Below, one piece after another: positions 62,167 to 64,000 of a DNA stretch of 64,000 bases. Origin of the DNA: Succinivibrionaceae bacterium (lineage in GTDB: Bacteria > Pseudomonadota > Gammaproteobacteria > Enterobacterales > Succinivibrionaceae); assembly GCA_019420905.1 (NCBI GenBank), contig JAHZGH010000014.1:1-64000 (forward strand). The letters run 5' to 3'. A model generated the notes under the pieces. That model did not search any database, was not told the origin of the DNA, and saw only the letters and a list, made by a program, of their open reading frames with translations. A program made the translations under genes and the position numbers. Positions within the stretch are counted from its first letter, which is position 1. Each line of letters starts with the position of its first letter.

Positions 62167-62239
62167 TGCAAATGCTCCGGTTTAAAAACTAAAACTACTT
62201 CTCTCTCACACTAAGGGAGAAGGCGATATAATTTAACAT

Positions 62240-62280
62240 AAATAATACAAGACCGCAAGACATAATTATCTTGCGGCCTA
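62240..62280 (-). terminator. Terminator between the S10 and spc operons
   Basis: On the minus strand CCGCAAGA-loop-TCTTGCGG, extended by G/U pairs, is followed by TTGTATTATTT. It lies in the 144-base gap after rpsQ, the place of the S10 terminator in E. coli. The T-rich remainder before rplN would carry the spc promoter; a TATATC element is present but no -35 at good spacing. Confidence 0.7.
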
Positions 62281-62310
62281 AAATTAATTTAAAAAGCTTT
62301 TAGCTTTTAA

Positions 62311-62586
62311 TTAGGCATTAGGAGAGCGTTCAATAACCTTAACAATCTTCCAAGAGATAGTCTTTGCTACTGGACGGCACTCACAGATCTCTACGAGATC
62401 ACCAGTCTTAGCGATATTTTCGCTATCAGCTACGTGGAACTTGGTGGTACGAGTGATGATCTTGCCATATACTGGATGAGTAATACGGCGCTCAACAGCT
62501 ACTACACAAGCCTTCTGCATTTTGTCGCTAACAACGCGGCCACGGAGGGAGCGGGCCACTTTCTCGGCGTTCTGGATATCAGACAT
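62311..62586 (-). CDS. rpsQ: 30S ribosomal protein S17
   Basis: This 91-residue protein has RSLRGRVVSDKMQKACVVAVERRITHPVYGKII, the S17 pattern. It is the last gene of the S10 operon and lies 12 bases after rpmC. Confidence 0.96.
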   Translation of the reverse strand: MSDIQNAEKVARSLRGRVVSDKMQKACVVAVERRITHPVYGKIITRTTKFHVADSENIAKTGDLVEICECRPVAKTISWKIVKVIERSPNA

Positions 62587-62598
62587 TCAACTCTTCCT

Positions 62599-62802
62599 CT
62601 ACTTGGCGCTTTCTGAGGCTAATTTCTCAGAAAGAATGGTGTTTACACGTGCAATGTTGCGACGTACTTTTCTAACGTTGTCAGTCTGGGACAGTGAACC
62701 TGTCTTTAACTGGAAACGGAGATTGAACTGCTCGCGCTGCAAGCCTGAGAGCTCAGTCTTTAACTCCTCAACGGATTTATTGCGTAAATCATTAGTCTGC
62801 AT
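62599..62802 (-). CDS. rpmC: 50S ribosomal protein L29
   Basis: This 67-residue protein has LRNKSVEELKTELSGLQREQFNLRFQ and VRRNIARVNTIL, the L29 pattern. Its start overlaps the rplP stop by one base (TAATG), so translation is coupled. Confidence 0.96.
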   Translation of the reverse strand: MQTNDLRNKSVEELKTELSGLQREQFNLRFQLKTGSLSQTDNVRKVRRNIARVNTILSEKLASESAK

Positions 62803-63215
62803 TAGATCACCTGCTTACGAACAAAAGTGGTGGTAACTGAAAGCTTAGCTGCAGCAAGACGGAAAGCCTCACGAGCAACTTCTTCAGTAATGCCGCCGAT
62901 CTCGAACAGTACGCGGCCAGGCTGAATAGGGGCAACCCAGTATTCAACTGTACCTTTGCCTTTACCCATACGAACACCAAGAGCTTTCTGGGTGATAGGC
63001 TTGTCCGGGAATACACGGATCCAAACCTTACCTTCACGCTTCATCTCACGGGTGAAAGCACGACGGGCAGCTTCGATCTCACGGGCAGTAATCTGACCAC
63101 GAGAAGTAGCCTTTAAGCCATACTCGCCGAAGGAAACGATGGAACCGGCGTAGGCCAGACCTTCATTGCGACCTTTTTGAGTCTTACGATATTTCGTACG
63201 TTTAGGTTGTAACAT
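62802..63215 (-). CDS. rplP: 50S ribosomal protein L16
   Basis: This 137-residue protein starts MLQPKRTKYRKTQKGRNEG and has the GKGTVEYWVAPIQPGRVLFEI segment, the L16 pattern. It sits near the A site of the 50S subunit. It is between rpsC and rpmC. Confidence 0.97.
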   Translation of the reverse strand: MLQPKRTKYRKTQKGRNEGLAYAGSIVSFGEYGLKATSRGQITAREIEAARRAFTREMKREGKVWIRVFPDKPITQKALGVRMGKGKGTVEYWVAPIQPGRVLFEIGGITEEVAREAFRLAAAKLSVTTTFVRKQVI

Positions 63216-63230
63216 TTAATCCTTCCTCCG

Positions 63231-64000
63231 TTACTCAGCAGCCTTTTCAGCCGGAGCATCTTCGGTCTTACGGGCACCGCGGCGGCCACGACCAGGACGA
63301 GCCTGATTGTTGTCGTCACGACGATGTCTACGACCAGCTGGAGTAGCTACGCCGTTCTTGTCCTCAGACTCCTCTTGGGTTAAAGGCAAACCGCCTAAAA
63401 TCTCACCCTTAAAGATCCAGACCTTAACACCAATTACACCGTAGGTGGTGACAGCCTCTGATAAAGCATAGTCGATATCAGCACGTAAAGTATGAAGAGG
63501 TACGCGACCTTCACGTAACCACTCAGTACGGGCGATTTCGGCGCCGCCTAAGCGACCAGAAACCTCAACCTTAATACCCTTGGCACCAACACGCATTGCA
63601 TTCTGAATAGCCTTCTTCATAGCGCGACGGAACATTACACGACGCTCTAACTGAGAGGCAATAGAATCAGCAACTAACTTAGCATCTAAATCCGGCTTGC
63701 GAATTTCAGAGATGTTAACTTGAGCTGGAACACCAGCGATAGCACTGATCTTCTTACGTAACTTCTCTACGTCTTCACCCTTCTTACCGATTACGATGCC
63801 AGGACGAGCAGTGCAGATAGTTACACGAACGCTCTTAGCAGGACGATCGATAATGATCTTGGAAACGGAGGCATTCTTTAACTCAGTGGTCAGATACTTA
63901 CGAATCTCGGCATCGCTCTTGATGTTAGCCGGGAAATTTGCAGTAGATGCGTACCAGACAGAAGAGTAAGGCTTGGTAATGCCAAGACGAATTCCGTTAG
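63231..64000 (-). CDS. rpsC: 30S ribosomal protein S3, partial at the 5' end
   Basis: The frame runs to the window edge; the first visible residues NGIRLGITKPYSS align to residue 8 of E. coli S3, so about seven N-terminal residues lie outside. The KH domain (TARPGIVIGKKGEDVEKLRKKI) and VMFRRAMKKAIQNAM are intact. After the standard EILGGLPL the protein has a long charged tail rich in Arg, Gly and Ala (GRRHRRDDNN, GRGRRGARK), different in sequence from the E. coli tail. The remaining S10 operon would lie further right. Confidence 0.95.
   Translation of the reverse strand, partial: NGIRLGITKPYSSVWYASTANFPANIKSDAEIRKYLTTELKNASVSKIIIDRPAKSVRVTICTARPGIVIGKKGEDVEKLRKKISAIAGVPAQVNISEIRKPDLDAKLVADSIASQLERRVMFRRAMKKAIQNAMRVGAKGIKVEVSGRLGGAEIARTEWLREGRVPLHTLRADIDYALSEAVTTYGVIGVKVWIFKGEILGGLPLTQEESEDKNGVATPAGRRHRRDDNNQARPGRGRRGARKTEDAPAEKAAE

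Overview
The window is a dense, AT-rich stretch of a gammaproteobacterial chromosome made almost entirely of conserved housekeeping genes. Gene order at many points matches Escherichia coli neighbourhoods: bamD/rluD-pgeF-clpB followed by an rRNA-type promoter, recA-recX-alaS-csrA-tRNA-Ser-tRNA-Arg, mutS/rpoS-nlpD, ispF-ispD-ftsB, rpoE-rseA-rseB, lepA-lepB-rnc-era-recO, and the spc and alpha ribosomal operons. The low GC content and the rearranged joins between these blocks suggest a derived, possibly host-associated or anaerobic lineage such as the Succinivibrionaceae. That assignment is inference, not proven here. No mobile element, prophage, CRISPR array or resistance island is visible.

Layout. 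1-7 kb: a leftward rRNA-type promoter leaving the window, then clpB with a sigma-32-like promoter, pgeF, rluD, bamD and rluA. 6-10.4 kb: a tight leftward operon dapA-trmB-amgK-murU-djlA, mixing lysine biosynthesis, tRNA modification and peptidoglycan recycling. 10.4-17 kb: prfB (with its programmed frameshift)-lysS, nadC, alr and dnaB. 17.2-22.3 kb: two identical tRNA-Arg genes, tRNA-Ser, csrA, alaS, recX and recA. 22.6-42 kb: mutS facing a long leftward series of genes: rpoE-rseA-rseB, lepA-lepB-rnc-era-recO-rlmD-relA-pyrG-ftsB-ispD-ispF-yqaA-nlpD-rpoS. 42-52 kb: a large MscK-type channel, a small ferredoxin, a fused yggS-proC gene, yggT, parC, an L,D-transpeptidase and a two-gene unit (flavin-reductase-like protein plus an unknown acidic protein). 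52-64 kb: the alpha operon, the spc operon and the end of the S10 operon, with rpsC cut by the window edge.

The most striking feature is the alpha operon, which reads rpsM-rpsK-rpsD-rpoA-rplQ-rpoA. It carries two intact, highly diverged genes for the RNA polymerase alpha subunit. Their C-terminal domains are nearly the same, but their N-terminal domains have degenerated in complementary ways. The copy between rpsD and rplQ has lost the conserved beta-contact residues (the RR pair becomes TG, and the HEYS..EG.QED segment is eroded). The copy after rplQ keeps these but has lost the RVEQRTDLDK segment associated with beta-prime contact. This is what an obligate alpha heterodimer would look like, with the two subunits locked into fixed positions. 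The known precedent for two different alpha subunits is Francisella, where the genes are not arranged this way. Other notable points are the YggS-ProC fusion protein, an SD-masking hairpin in front of dnaB, a divergent CsrA, and an L15 with a long basic tail.
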